Assembly (NCBI GenBank): GCA_964528035.1
Contig: CAZGQY010000119.1
Span: 1-13,404, forward strand
Direction of reading: 5' to 3'
Origin: CAZGQY01 sp964528035
GTDB lineage: Bacteria > Pseudomonadota > Gammaproteobacteria > Methylococcales > UBA1147
Length of the DNA stretch: 13,404 nucleotides
Shown in pieces: positions 1 to 6,940 of the stretch; position 1 is the stretch's first letter, and each line of letters starts with the position of its first letter. The notes beneath the pieces were generated by a model. That model ran no database searches and had not been told where the DNA came from. It worked only from the letters and a program-made list of their open reading frames with translations. Made by a program: the position numbers and the translations under genes.

Positions 1-19
1 TCCTCTTGTGTCCCGTACT

Positions 20-2071
20 TTATTTATAGAATGGATGGGGTGGCCGAATATTTACAAAGCGAGGTGGTGGTTTTTTCAATAAATCCGCCAAAGTATACGA
101 GGTATCCTGCGCTCGAACGACTGCCAATTTTGCACTGCCCAAGCGAAGGGCATCGGCAATTATATCCGGTCTATAAAAATGCTTTTTCAATTGTGCCGCA
201 GTGACATAATCCGCTGCATGATCCAACCCCCGGTTTATCTGCCAACCAATCATGGAATCACCATTCACGGATGCGCTGTAATAGCCTTGGGGAGTCCATG
301 TGACCCACTCCTGTGCATCTTCTGTATTCGCCCGACCGTGAAACAGCGTCATTAACAGCTCCTGGGTTTCAACGTTCCACAAACGTACGGTATGATCCGC
401 TGAACCCGAAACCAGAAAACGACCATCGGCAGAGACTGCCACTGACCAGACATCGCTGGTGTGGCCGATGAATGAACGTGGGTTATTGCCGTTACGGTCA
501 TAGAGTGTGAGTGCGCCGTTTGAACCTCCCGAAATTATGCTCTGACTATCCCTGGTGAAGGTATAAGCACGGTGGTCGTAACCCGTTGTTGCATCACGTA
601 TTATCTGTGCTACTGTTTCATTCTGACGTTCAATGTTCAGGATTGCATTATGATTATAATACCCACCCTGCTGATGAGTTAATCGCCAGTCTTGATTGTG
701 ACTACGGGCACGGATAAAATTGTTGTTTGTCGTGTTTTGTTGTACTTCCTCTTGATTTAATCGCTGTGGGCTGCCTAGTGATGAAGTTCTCAGCGGGGCA
801 TCGCTATTGGGCAGGTGAAGTTGAAATTCCAAAGGGCCACGGTGGTTAATGTTCTTTTTATCAAGAGTTTTACCCCAAAAAATACTCCCACTATCTGGAT
901 CAAAACCTACTGCCCAAATTGTATTGCCCACACCACCTAGCCGATAATGCCGTTTATCCTGCGGTATCGGCCATATGTGAATACTGTTATCGCTCCCGCC
1001 CGCTGCCGCTGCCCAGCGACTATTAGGCGATAGTGCGGTGGCAAGTACGATATTGTCGTGTTCGCGATAGTGTTCTAGGCGTTTGCCGTCGCTGAGGCGG
1101 TAGAGGTGAGTTTCTGACTCCTGAAGTCCTACTGCTGCCAATAAAAACGCACCATCCGTACTCACTCCCAGTGAAGTAATCTCTTTTCCCACATCATCAA
1201 CTAATATTCCAAGAGATCTGCCTGTGTCCCCATCCCAGAATCGAATGCTATGATCCAGGCTACCAGCAATAATACGATTATTGGGTGCGACGACAACGTC
1301 AAGTATCTGATTGCGATGTCGTATTAAAGAATTGGCTATTAACTCCTTATTGAACATGTTAATGGTTTGTATCAAATACCCATCTGCGACACGCCATAGG
1401 TTCAAACTATGATTCAAGCCGCCGGTTACTACGCGCTGACTGTCGGGCGTGAAGGCAACAGCATAGATTACATTGATATCATCGGGATGCACGGATAGAC
1501 GTTGATGAAGTGTTTGGGTTTTTACGTCCCATAGGATGGCATTGGAATCCGCCGCGCCCGATACTAACCAACGCCCATTCGGTGAAAATGCTAGGGAAAC
1601 GACCGACTTCCTATGTCCCTTGAGTAAGGCGACCAGTGTACCACTGGCGAAATCGTAGAGGCGAATGTTTGCAACAGCCTCATCATTTACACCATATCCT
1701 TCCGCCATCCAACCACCTACCGCCAACCAATGATTATCAGCAGACAGCGCCATCGCATAGATTTTCCCCCCATTTCCCACTCCAATCTGCCCGCGGATAG
1801 TGCGTACGGTTCTTCGTTGCTGGAGATCCCACACCCGAATTACTTTGTCATCACTTGCTGAGACCAGAGTACGCCCATCTTTACTGAAAATGATATCTCT
1901 AATCTTACTGCTATGACCACCCGAGTCGATTTGCAGAAATGGTGTTTTTTTTTGTTTAGCTATTATAGGGTTTTGTATATTAGTGGGAGCCGGAGTCGAA
2001 CAAGCATGTAGCAGTAAGACACAAGAAGCAATAACAATAAGACAGTGTACAGAACGCAAACTAGCCACCAC
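20..2071 (-). CDS. WD40-repeat lipoprotein with a caspase-fusion-type C-terminus but no caspase domain
   Basis: Predicted lipid-anchored beta-propeller protein of 683 residues, probably a protein-interaction or sensor scaffold in the periplasm. The N-terminus has a hydrophobic signal (about residues 8-23) and a lipobox-like L-H-A-C with Cys24; Ser at +2 suggests the outer membrane. Repeated blades end in W/Y-D-like signatures: VIRVWD (77-82), IRLYD (136-140), LNLW (223-226), IRFWD (276-280), IHIW (364-367), LTLYD (521-525) and VRLWN (562-566). The span 400-490 is less repetitive. Residues 588-640 (WVTWTPQGYYSA, then IGWQINRG, then FYRPDII) resemble the linker I know from bacterial WD40-caspase fusions; here the protein ends soon after at a PPPRFVNIRPP segment, so no protease domain follows. 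The start is GTG at 2069-2071, with GGAG seven bases upstream; the next codon is also GTG. It is transcribed divergently from the DUF3530 gene. WD40 and lipoprotein calls are firm; the exact role is unknown. Confidence 0.9.
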   Translation of the reverse strand: MVASLRSVHCLIVIASCVLLLHACSTPAPTNIQNPIIAKQKKTPFLQIDSGGHSSKIRDIIFSKDGRTLVSASDDKVIRVWDLQQRRTVRTIRGQIGVGNGGKIYAMALSADNHWLAVGGWMAEGYGVNDEAVANIRLYDFASGTLVALLKGHRKSVVSLAFSPNGRWLVSGAADSNAILWDVKTQTLHQRLSVHPDDINVIYAVAFTPDSQRVVTGGLNHSLNLWRVADGYLIQTINMFNKELIANSLIRHRNQILDVVVAPNNRIIAGSLDHSIRFWDGDTGRSLGILVDDVGKEITSLGVSTDGAFLLAAVGLQESETHLYRLSDGKRLEHYREHDNIVLATALSPNSRWAAAAGGSDNSIHIWPIPQDKRHYRLGGVGNTIWAVGFDPDSGSIFWGKTLDKKNINHRGPLEFQLHLPNSDAPLRTSSLGSPQRLNQEEVQQNTTNNNFIRARSHNQDWRLTHQQGGYYNHNAILNIERQNETVAQIIRDATTGYDHRAYTFTRDSQSIISGGSNGALTLYDRNGNNPRSFIGHTSDVWSVAVSADGRFLVSGSADHTVRLWNVETQELLMTLFHGRANTEDAQEWVTWTPQGYYSASVNGDSMIGWQINRGLDHAADYVTAAQLKKHFYRPDIIADALRLGSAKLAVVRAQDTSYTLADLLKKPPPRFVNIRPPHPFYK

Positions 2072-2219
2072 AATCCCTCTCCCAGTAAAATGTCCCGATC
2101 ATAAATATCCCCGCCAGCACCAAACGCAAATCCACCGTTAATCTTCATCGCACTGTAGTACTCACACCGATTAAAACTGTGGGTGGTTGTTTTAAAGAGT
2201 GAATAGCCTGTTTCTCAAT

Positions 2220-2245
2220 CTATACGAACTATACTTATCGCGATA
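2220..2245. promoter_or_regulatory. Direct repeat plus palindrome in the divergent intergenic region, possible operator
   Basis: CTATAC occurs twice (2220-2225 and 2229-2234) separated by three bases, followed at once by the perfect 10-bp palindrome TATCGCGATA (2236-2245). The cluster lies about 150 bases upstream of the WD40 gene and 240 bases upstream of the DUF3530 gene, so it could serve a regulator of either. No matching regulator is encoded in the window, and short AT-rich repeats can arise by chance. Confidence 0.3.
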
Positions 2246-2271
2246 TATCTATTTAGCGTATATTTTACTGA

Positions 2272-2372
2272 GGGTGTAAGCTGTTGATTGTTTGGGCTTC
2301 TGCAACAGGGATGTTGCAGCAGAGCTTACATGGATGTATTCACGCGTCCCAAACAATCAATGGCTTGCACCC
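2272..2372. repeat. 101-bp inverted-repeat element with 25-bp arms and an inner hairpin
   Basis: The left arm (2272-2296) and right arm (2348-2372) are complementary over all 25 positions if three G-U pairs are allowed when transcribed on the plus strand. Between them sits an inner 8-bp hairpin: CTGCAACA (2300-2307), a four-base loop, and TGTTGCAG (2312-2319). TGTAAGCT in the left arm (2275-2282) is also perfectly complementary to AGCTTACA (2323-2330), so two mutually exclusive folds are possible. It is followed by TAATTTTTAG rather than a clean T run. It could be a dispersed palindromic element, a structured leader RNA of the DUF3530 gene, or a small RNA. No coding frame was seen across it. 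Confidence 0.65.
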
Positions 2373-2441
2373 CAACAACCTAATTTTTAGAGTAGATTGC
2401 AACTTAAGAATGAGCCTTTAGCGGTTTTAATTTTCTAGAGA

Positions 2442-2450
2442 TATTATACT
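2442..2450 (+). promoter_or_regulatory. Possible -10 region upstream of the DUF3530 gene
   Basis: The AT-rich stretch ATATTATACT contains two -10-like hexamers, TATTAT (2442-2447) and TATACT (2445-2450), about 40 bases before the GTG start at 2489. I see no good -35 hexamer at the usual spacing, so this is only a candidate. If transcription starts here, the inverted-repeat element at 2272-2372 is upstream of the transcript rather than in its leader. Confidence 0.25.
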
Positions 2451-2488
2451 AAATATATCTATGAGATACAGAAGTAGGAGTCCGTACA

Positions 2489-3376
2489 GTGATTCTCGAT
2501 TGTCGTCATATTGCCTATCAGAACTTCTTTCGCAAAAGAAGATTGAATAACGGGTGTTGGGTAATTCGAATATACTACTGGTTTCTGAGAACCTTAATAA
2601 CCACTCAATTACTATTCTTCCTGCTCCCAACCCTCACGCTTGCCTCAGACCAAATGTACGAACAGGAACTCATCCGATCGGTTGAAAAATCTGTATTGGA
2701 TGGTGAGGCTCATTGGTTAAAGGATAACGACCGTGAGTTTTTAGCACTTTTTTCAGCGACAGAAAGAAAAGAAACGCAGGGTGCTATTTTGGTGGTACAC
2801 GGGGTAGGCGGCCATTTGAATAAACGGGGTTCTGTTGAGCCCATGCGTCGTGGGTTTCCTGAATGGGGCTGGGTTTCCTTAAGTTTGCAGATGCCGGTTC
2901 GCAGACCGGGAGCGGGTATAGAGCGCTATTTGTCATTGATTGAAGAATCCGGGGGGCGTATTAAGGCCGGGATTGACTGGATTGTTAAAAAAGATATCGA
3001 AAATATAGTGTTGGTTGGCTATGGCCTGGGTGCATTAATGGTGATTGATTATTTAGCGAGCAATGAGGACAGCCCTGTCAGGGCAGCAGTTTTGGTCGGA
3101 TTAACTGCGTTTGATAACCTTGAATCGGTCGACTCGGTGTTTAAAAAGATGGTAGAGATAAAATTACCGCTATTGGATATTTATGCGCGTAGAGATACGT
3201 TATCCCAGAGTATCGGTTCCCAAAAGCGACGCCAGTTGATGAAAAAAAACGTTGGTTTCAGACAATTGCAAATGCAGGCCAGAGATAAAGAATTTATTCA
3301 TAGCGAGGGTGCTTTGAACAAACGCGTGTATAGCTGGATGATGCGGGAATCACCCGGGATGGAAATTAAGAAATAA
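2489..3376 (+). CDS. Exported DUF3530 family protein, alpha/beta-hydrolase fold
   Basis: A 295-residue protein resembling DUF3530, a gammaproteobacterial family with an alpha/beta-hydrolase-like fold and no firmly assigned function. Visible features are a beta strand leading to HGVGGH (104-109, oxyanion-loop position), a W-V-S-L-S-L-Q-M-P segment (128-136), the nucleophile elbow G-Y-G-L-G (177-181), IYARRD (231-236) and a late His271. The elbow has Gly179 where a hydrolase would have Ser, so catalysis by the usual triad is doubtful. A hydrophobic stretch (about 31-52) ending in L-A-S looks like a signal peptide preceded by an unusually long, basic N-region. The GTG start is chosen because TAGGAG (2475-2480) sits eight bases upstream; a TTG at 2543 would give a more ordinary signal peptide. 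It is followed by the PilZ gene on the same strand after about 275 bases, probably a separate transcript. Confidence 0.8.
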   Translation: MILDCRHIAYQNFFRKRRLNNGCWVIRIYYWFLRTLITTQLLFFLLPTLTLASDQMYEQELIRSVEKSVLDGEAHWLKDNDREFLALFSATERKETQGAILVVHGVGGHLNKRGSVEPMRRGFPEWGWVSLSLQMPVRRPGAGIERYLSLIEESGGRIKAGIDWIVKKDIENIVLVGYGLGALMVIDYLASNEDSPVRAAVLVGLTAFDNLESVDSVFKKMVEIKLPLLDIYARRDTLSQSIGSQKRRQLMKKNVGFRQLQMQARDKEFIHSEGALNKRVYSWMMRESPGMEIKK

Positions 3377-3426
3377 ATTATCCAGAATAGTCTGCAGGTT
3401 CAATATATTTCAGGAAGCCATTTTAA

Positions 3427-3497
3427 GTGTTTGATATAACACGTAGTACGTGGCTAATTTTTGTAAACACAAATGCATGATTCTGTTGCAATAACAG
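3427..3497. promoter_or_regulatory. Cluster of short palindromes between the DUF3530 and PilZ genes
   Basis: Four inverted repeats follow one another: GTGTT-6-AACAC (3427-3442), the overlapping CACGTA-G-TACGTG (3440-3452), TTTGT-4-ACAAA (about 3460-3473), and CTGTT-5-AACAG (3483-3497). The second is followed by GCTAATTTTTG and might act as a weak terminator for the DUF3530 gene. The set could equally be binding sites for a regulator of the PilZ gene. The rest of 3377-3651 holds nothing else that I recognise. Confidence 0.35.
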
Positions 3498-3651
3498 GAT
3501 AAATCAGTGTTCTGTGTTCTCGATAAAATTCACAATACTTTATTACACTTGCTTATTGTTTGAATTAGCCCGAGTTTTTTCTATTCTTAAAGGACTGACA
3601 GAAGATCTTTTCGGATATTCTGCAGATCTTTTACCCGTAGCTGAAAATAAT

Positions 3652-5913
3652 ATGAGCAAAGCTGGAACACAACAAAGAAATCGACTTTTTTTGCAACGTA
3701 TGGAACAGGAACGCGTTGCAAAGTTATGTAATAGAACCATCGATCTGCGTGCTAAAGTATCGGGGCAGTGTTTTCCACTTAAATTGGATGATCGAACTCA
3801 TTACCTGGATGATCGGTCATTATTGTGGTTTAAGGAGTTGCTGGCGGAAAGTGCTGGTGAATACACAATTCGGGTTTATGAACAGTTGATGCTTCGATTG
3901 GATCAGGCGCGCAAGGTTGAAACTTTGGCCTCTATGGCGAGTGATGCGAATACTGTTGGCAGGGCAGGGAAATCCATTACCGAGGTGATACCCTTAGATC
4001 GAATAATTGCACGTAAAGAAGATCGGGTGATGGTGGCTACGGCTGTTAAATTGCAAATTGGCGAATTGACATTTAAGGCAACCACACTGAATGTGTCTGT
4101 AAATGCGATAAAAGTTGTCGCAAAAAGGCTTTCGTGTGTATCAGAAGGTGACGTGGCGATTATTGATTTTGAAAGTCTGTATGCTGAGCATCAGCATGAA
4201 TTTTTGTTGGAAGTGCCCTATCACGTGGAGCATGTTGTCCAAAACGAAAGTGCCACGCATTTGGTGCTCAAGCGAATTCAGAGTGAGGACGAACTATATA
4301 CAGATTGGATGCATGGATGGTTGCAGCAGGTGGCTAATCATGGTTCCAAGGTAAATCTGGATGATCGCTTATATACCTATACAGTGGAACGTTATCAACG
4401 CTTGTTCAGCCTTAATCTTGGTTATCCGGTGTTTTGGTTTCGGGACAATTCCATAGATATCATACACAGTTCTGCCGGATCGGCATTGGCCTTGAAGTTG
4501 GGTGGAGATGAACGGGACTCCGAATTTTCTCCGCTGGAAAATTTTTCGGAATATCTACTCGGTCATAATAAGTCGGTCATGATGCTGGTTTATATGTGGA
4601 CCGATGGAGACAAAACTTTTACATTTTGTAATGCAGACTGCCCCGGCGTATCGATAAATACCATCGTTGCATGGTTGAAACAGCGTTCTGAGTGGCGGAT
4701 CGTTTTACTGGTATCGAAAAAAATAAAACCTCTGGACAGCGAACAAATCGCTGCATTGCAGGAACAAGGGCACGAATTGGATGTTGTAGAAAGTGATACT
4801 TTGATCCAACAGAGTACGAATTTTCAAAAAATCGGCTTTACTGTCGACGTGAGTTCAATATTTCAACATTCACCGGTCGTGCCGGACAATGAATTTGTAG
4901 CACCTGAGATTCATCGAGATGCAAACCAAGTGAATATCAGTGCTCATCCATTTAATTTTGTAATAAAGCGAACAGAAGCGCGTTATAAAATAAAAACGTC
5001 TCTGTTAATCGAGTTTCGATCCGGTGATGAATATGAAATTGATTCTATAGATGTCTCCCGCGAGGGACTACAACTTAATGTGCCATTGAATTGTCGGGCA
5101 AGAATCGACGAACGTGTGCGGATAACTTACCGTCGTTGGAATCAGTTGGTGGAAGATGTATCTCTCGAAGGTTTGCCTTATCGGGTGGTACGTATTGACC
5201 ATCAAGTCGGGCATACAAATTTAGGATTGATGTTGATTAAGGGTGCAGTTGATCGTAGCGTTAATCAGTTTTTTTATAAAACCATCGAACAGCAGGCGAA
5301 AAAGATTGCTGTTTGTGATGCCGATAAAAAGGATTGTTTCAATTCATTTGTCTATTCAGGCATATTGGGAAACAATATTTTCGGTTTGCCGTTTTTTTTA
5401 GGGCGCGATAAGAATGGTGAACGAATCGTGCCCGCTGTCCTAAGCGGTAAAAGTAATCGAGGGATATTTTCGAAGTTCAGTGGTCCGCAAGGCAGTTACG
5501 ATGGGACTATATTGCAGGAACTGGCAGCACGACTGGGTGTGGTGCTTCTGGATGGAAATAACGAGATTGGTGGAAGCTTGAGGTTTGGGATTTATTGCTA
5601 TCAAAAACGCAGCAACATAGGCTATCAATGGGTTTCACAGACAGATCGAGATATGAAAACATCCAAAGAAAAATCGGTTTTTGTTACCCAGGCGATGCGT
5701 AGTGAAAAATACTTGTTTTTTCACTGCACATTGGCAGCTATAAAACCATTGCATGAGGATACCCACCTGGCCTCTGAATCCAGCCAATTTCGCAGCAATG
5801 TTCCCCACAAGGTGAAAGCCTTACAAAAGAACTTTAGTGGTTTGTTCGCCGTCGGTGAACTGATCGATGTGACTAAAATAGTTGAATCCTTATATCGAAA
5901 TAAACAGCAATAG
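3652..5913 (+). CDS. Large PilZ-domain protein with two PilZ-like regions, probable c-di-GMP effector
   Basis: PilZ domains bind cyclic di-GMP through RxxxR and (D/N)xSxxG motifs. From ATG 3652 the protein has 753 residues. The second PilZ region is canonical: R-T-E-A-R (Arg440 and Arg444) followed by D-V-S-R-E-G (Asp467, Ser469, Gly472). An earlier region has R-K-E-D-R (121-125) and N-V-S-V-N-A (147-152), with Ala in place of the last Gly, so it is probably a degenerate copy. The segments between and after are not recognised. No clear membrane span is seen in the 753-residue form, which suggests a cytoplasmic protein. The reading frame is open back to a GTG at 3514 (799 residues), which would add a hydrophobic N-terminus; that start has only a distant AGGA. 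I prefer 3652 because the preceding stretch is atypical for a soluble protein, though it also lacks a good ribosome site. Family confident, start uncertain. Confidence 0.82.
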   Translation: MSKAGTQQRNRLFLQRMEQERVAKLCNRTIDLRAKVSGQCFPLKLDDRTHYLDDRSLLWFKELLAESAGEYTIRVYEQLMLRLDQARKVETLASMASDANTVGRAGKSITEVIPLDRIIARKEDRVMVATAVKLQIGELTFKATTLNVSVNAIKVVAKRLSCVSEGDVAIIDFESLYAEHQHEFLLEVPYHVEHVVQNESATHLVLKRIQSEDELYTDWMHGWLQQVANHGSKVNLDDRLYTYTVERYQRLFSLNLGYPVFWFRDNSIDIIHSSAGSALALKLGGDERDSEFSPLENFSEYLLGHNKSVMMLVYMWTDGDKTFTFCNADCPGVSINTIVAWLKQRSEWRIVLLVSKKIKPLDSEQIAALQEQGHELDVVESDTLIQQSTNFQKIGFTVDVSSIFQHSPVVPDNEFVAPEIHRDANQVNISAHPFNFVIKRTEARYKIKTSLLIEFRSGDEYEIDSIDVSREGLQLNVPLNCRARIDERVRITYRRWNQLVEDVSLEGLPYRVVRIDHQVGHTNLGLMLIKGAVDRSVNQFFYKTIEQQAKKIAVCDADKKDCFNSFVYSGILGNNIFGLPFFLGRDKNGERIVPAVLSGKSNRGIFSKFSGPQGSYDGTILQELAARLGVVLLDGNNEIGGSLRFGIYCYQKRSNIGYQWVSQTDRDMKTSKEKSVFVTQAMRSEKYLFFHCTLAAIKPLHEDTHLASESSQFRSNVPHKVKALQKNFSGLFAVGELIDVTKIVESLYRNKQQ

Positions 5914-5923
5914 ACACCTGACA

Positions 5924-5944
5924 CAAGCACTGTAGTGATGCTTG
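5924..5944 (+). terminator. Weak stem-loop just after the PilZ gene
   Basis: CAAGCA (5924-5929) pairs with TGCTTG (5939-5944) across a nine-base loop, starting eleven bases after the PilZ stop codon. There is no following T run, so it would be a poor intrinsic terminator; it may instead stabilise the 3' end or be coincidental. Confidence 0.3.
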
Positions 5945-6063
5945 CACCAATACTCTCTAAGTCGATACATTGTCGTTGTTCAGACGAGTACTTCATCAAG
6001 GTTTGTTGACGGTTAGACCAAGTCGAGATGTGGTCAGCTTCCAGGTGCGCGAGCGCCGGACTC

Positions 6064-6089
6064 GTTGCGCTATTTTAAGCGAGCGCAAC
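6064..6089. other. Hairpin with 8-bp perfect stem between convergent genes
   Basis: GTTGCGCT (6064-6071) and AGCGCAAC (6082-6089) form a perfect eight-pair, GC-rich stem with a ten-base loop. A second small GC-rich fold (GGTGC/GCGCC) lies just before it. The hairpin sits between the convergent PilZ gene and the small minus-strand gene, about 70 bases beyond the latter's stop, so a bidirectional transcription-end role is plausible, although neither side has a T run. Confidence 0.4.
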
Positions 6090-6158
6090 AACGCAGATGG
6101 CCACTTATCGGTTTGAGATAAACGTCAATTAAAGATTGAAGCCGTACTTGATCAACAA

Positions 6159-6299
6159 TTACCAGTCAGTTGAATCAAGAGCGTCCAGCGAAAAACTACC
6201 CATTTCATCGTTATCCCAATCGATACGGCTTGGCAGGGCTAAGTCGTCTAAATCTTCAAAATCAATTGCAGTTAAATCAATGTTGTCTTCGTTTTCCAT
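6159..6299 (-). CDS. Small, highly acidic hypothetical protein of 46 residues
   Basis: An open frame from ATG (6297-6299, minus strand) to TAA (6159-6161). GGAG lies six bases before the ATG (complement of 6306-6309), an excellent ribosome site and the main reason to accept the gene. The product has 12 Asp and 4 Glu against a single Arg (Arg25), so its net charge is about -15. It begins MENEDNID, has a central D-F-E-D-L-D-D-L stretch (13-20), one I-D-W-D (26-29), and ends S-T-D-W. There is no Cys, signal peptide or membrane segment. I do not recognise the family. Such composition would suit a protein-binding adaptor, a nucleic-acid mimic or a precursor peptide, but no partner enzyme is visible nearby. 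Alternatively it is the remnant of a larger gene, though the intact start region argues against that. Confidence 0.55.
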   Translation of the reverse strand: MENEDNIDLTAIDFEDLDDLALPSRIDWDNDEMGSFSLDALDSTDW

Positions 6300-6309
6300 G
6301 ATGATCTCC

Positions 6310-6940
6310 AAAATTATTTGCCAGGATTTTATGTTACCGGGTCAATACATTCTTTTCGTTGAACTATTCACCAAAAATCTGTGAAGTATTTACCCTTTTT
6401 TGATTAGACAGATAGGACTAAGGGGGTCGTTCCCTTGGGTTACTCGTGCCGCTTCGCCACACTATTGCCGCTCGGAGATGGCTACGCAACAAAACACCCC
6501 CACAAATGACTGGACGCGATTTTTCGGATGCCTGCGATACTCCACTCGATCAAGTCCAGGATCGGAGCACAGAAAGAGGTTCTATTGAAAAAAACTCTAA
6601 TGAAGAATGGGTAATGAGCGAGGTCACATGGCGTCAATTTCACAGTTGGCGTGTCGAAGAGAGTGTGCTGCGCCCAGTCTCCAAATACTTTCACGAGGTA
6701 ACGACTCGCTGAACATCGATGGATACTTCACCGTCTGCTTTGATTTTCGTTATTGCCGCAATGTCAAATTGTTGATAAAACCCAATCGACCTTCCAGTGG
6801 TTTATATCAACCATCATTGAAACATAAAAGCGCTGCCTTCGATGACATAAACCACGCAATATCAATAGATAAGTTCGTATCTTGCGAATTGGCTCGATAG
6901 TTGCTTTGTACAGAGGATTGATCGTTTAAATCGGTGAGTC
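6310..6940. other. Non-coding or decayed stretch before the SulP operon
   Basis: About 630 bases without a convincing gene. Short frames of 60-97 codons exist on both strands, but none has a good ribosome site or recognisable protein features. Visible structure includes the inverted repeat TTCAC-9-GTGAA (6367-6385), near the expected promoter of the small acidic gene, and AAGGG-7-CCCTT (6420-6436). The operon promoter should lie toward the right end, but I could not pick out a convincing -35/-10 pair. GGTGAG (6933-6938) just before the SulP ATG is the likely, rather close, ribosome site. Confidence 0.5.

Noticed and set aside
1963..2148. 61-codon minus-strand frame starting with ATG just upstream of the WD40 gene
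   Set aside because: It runs out of frame across the lipoprotein signal sequence, which has its own good ribosome site; the hydrophobic run is a shadow of the signal peptide.
2272..2372. Integron attC site
   Set aside because: The arms lack the expected RYYYAAC and GTTRRRY core sites, and no cassette arrangement surrounds it.
6136..6384. 82-codon plus-strand frame
   Set aside because: It is antisense to the small acidic gene; its Ser/Lys-rich composition mirrors the Asp-rich gene and it has no ribosome site.
6446..6712. 88-codon plus-strand frame, with possible internal starts at 6506 or 6614
   Set aside because: No ribosome site, no recognisable domain, and overlapping frames of similar length on both strands.
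6607..6900. 97-codon plus-strand frame just before the SulP gene
   Set aside because: Low-complexity mixed composition, no ribosome site and no recognisable features; treated as chance.
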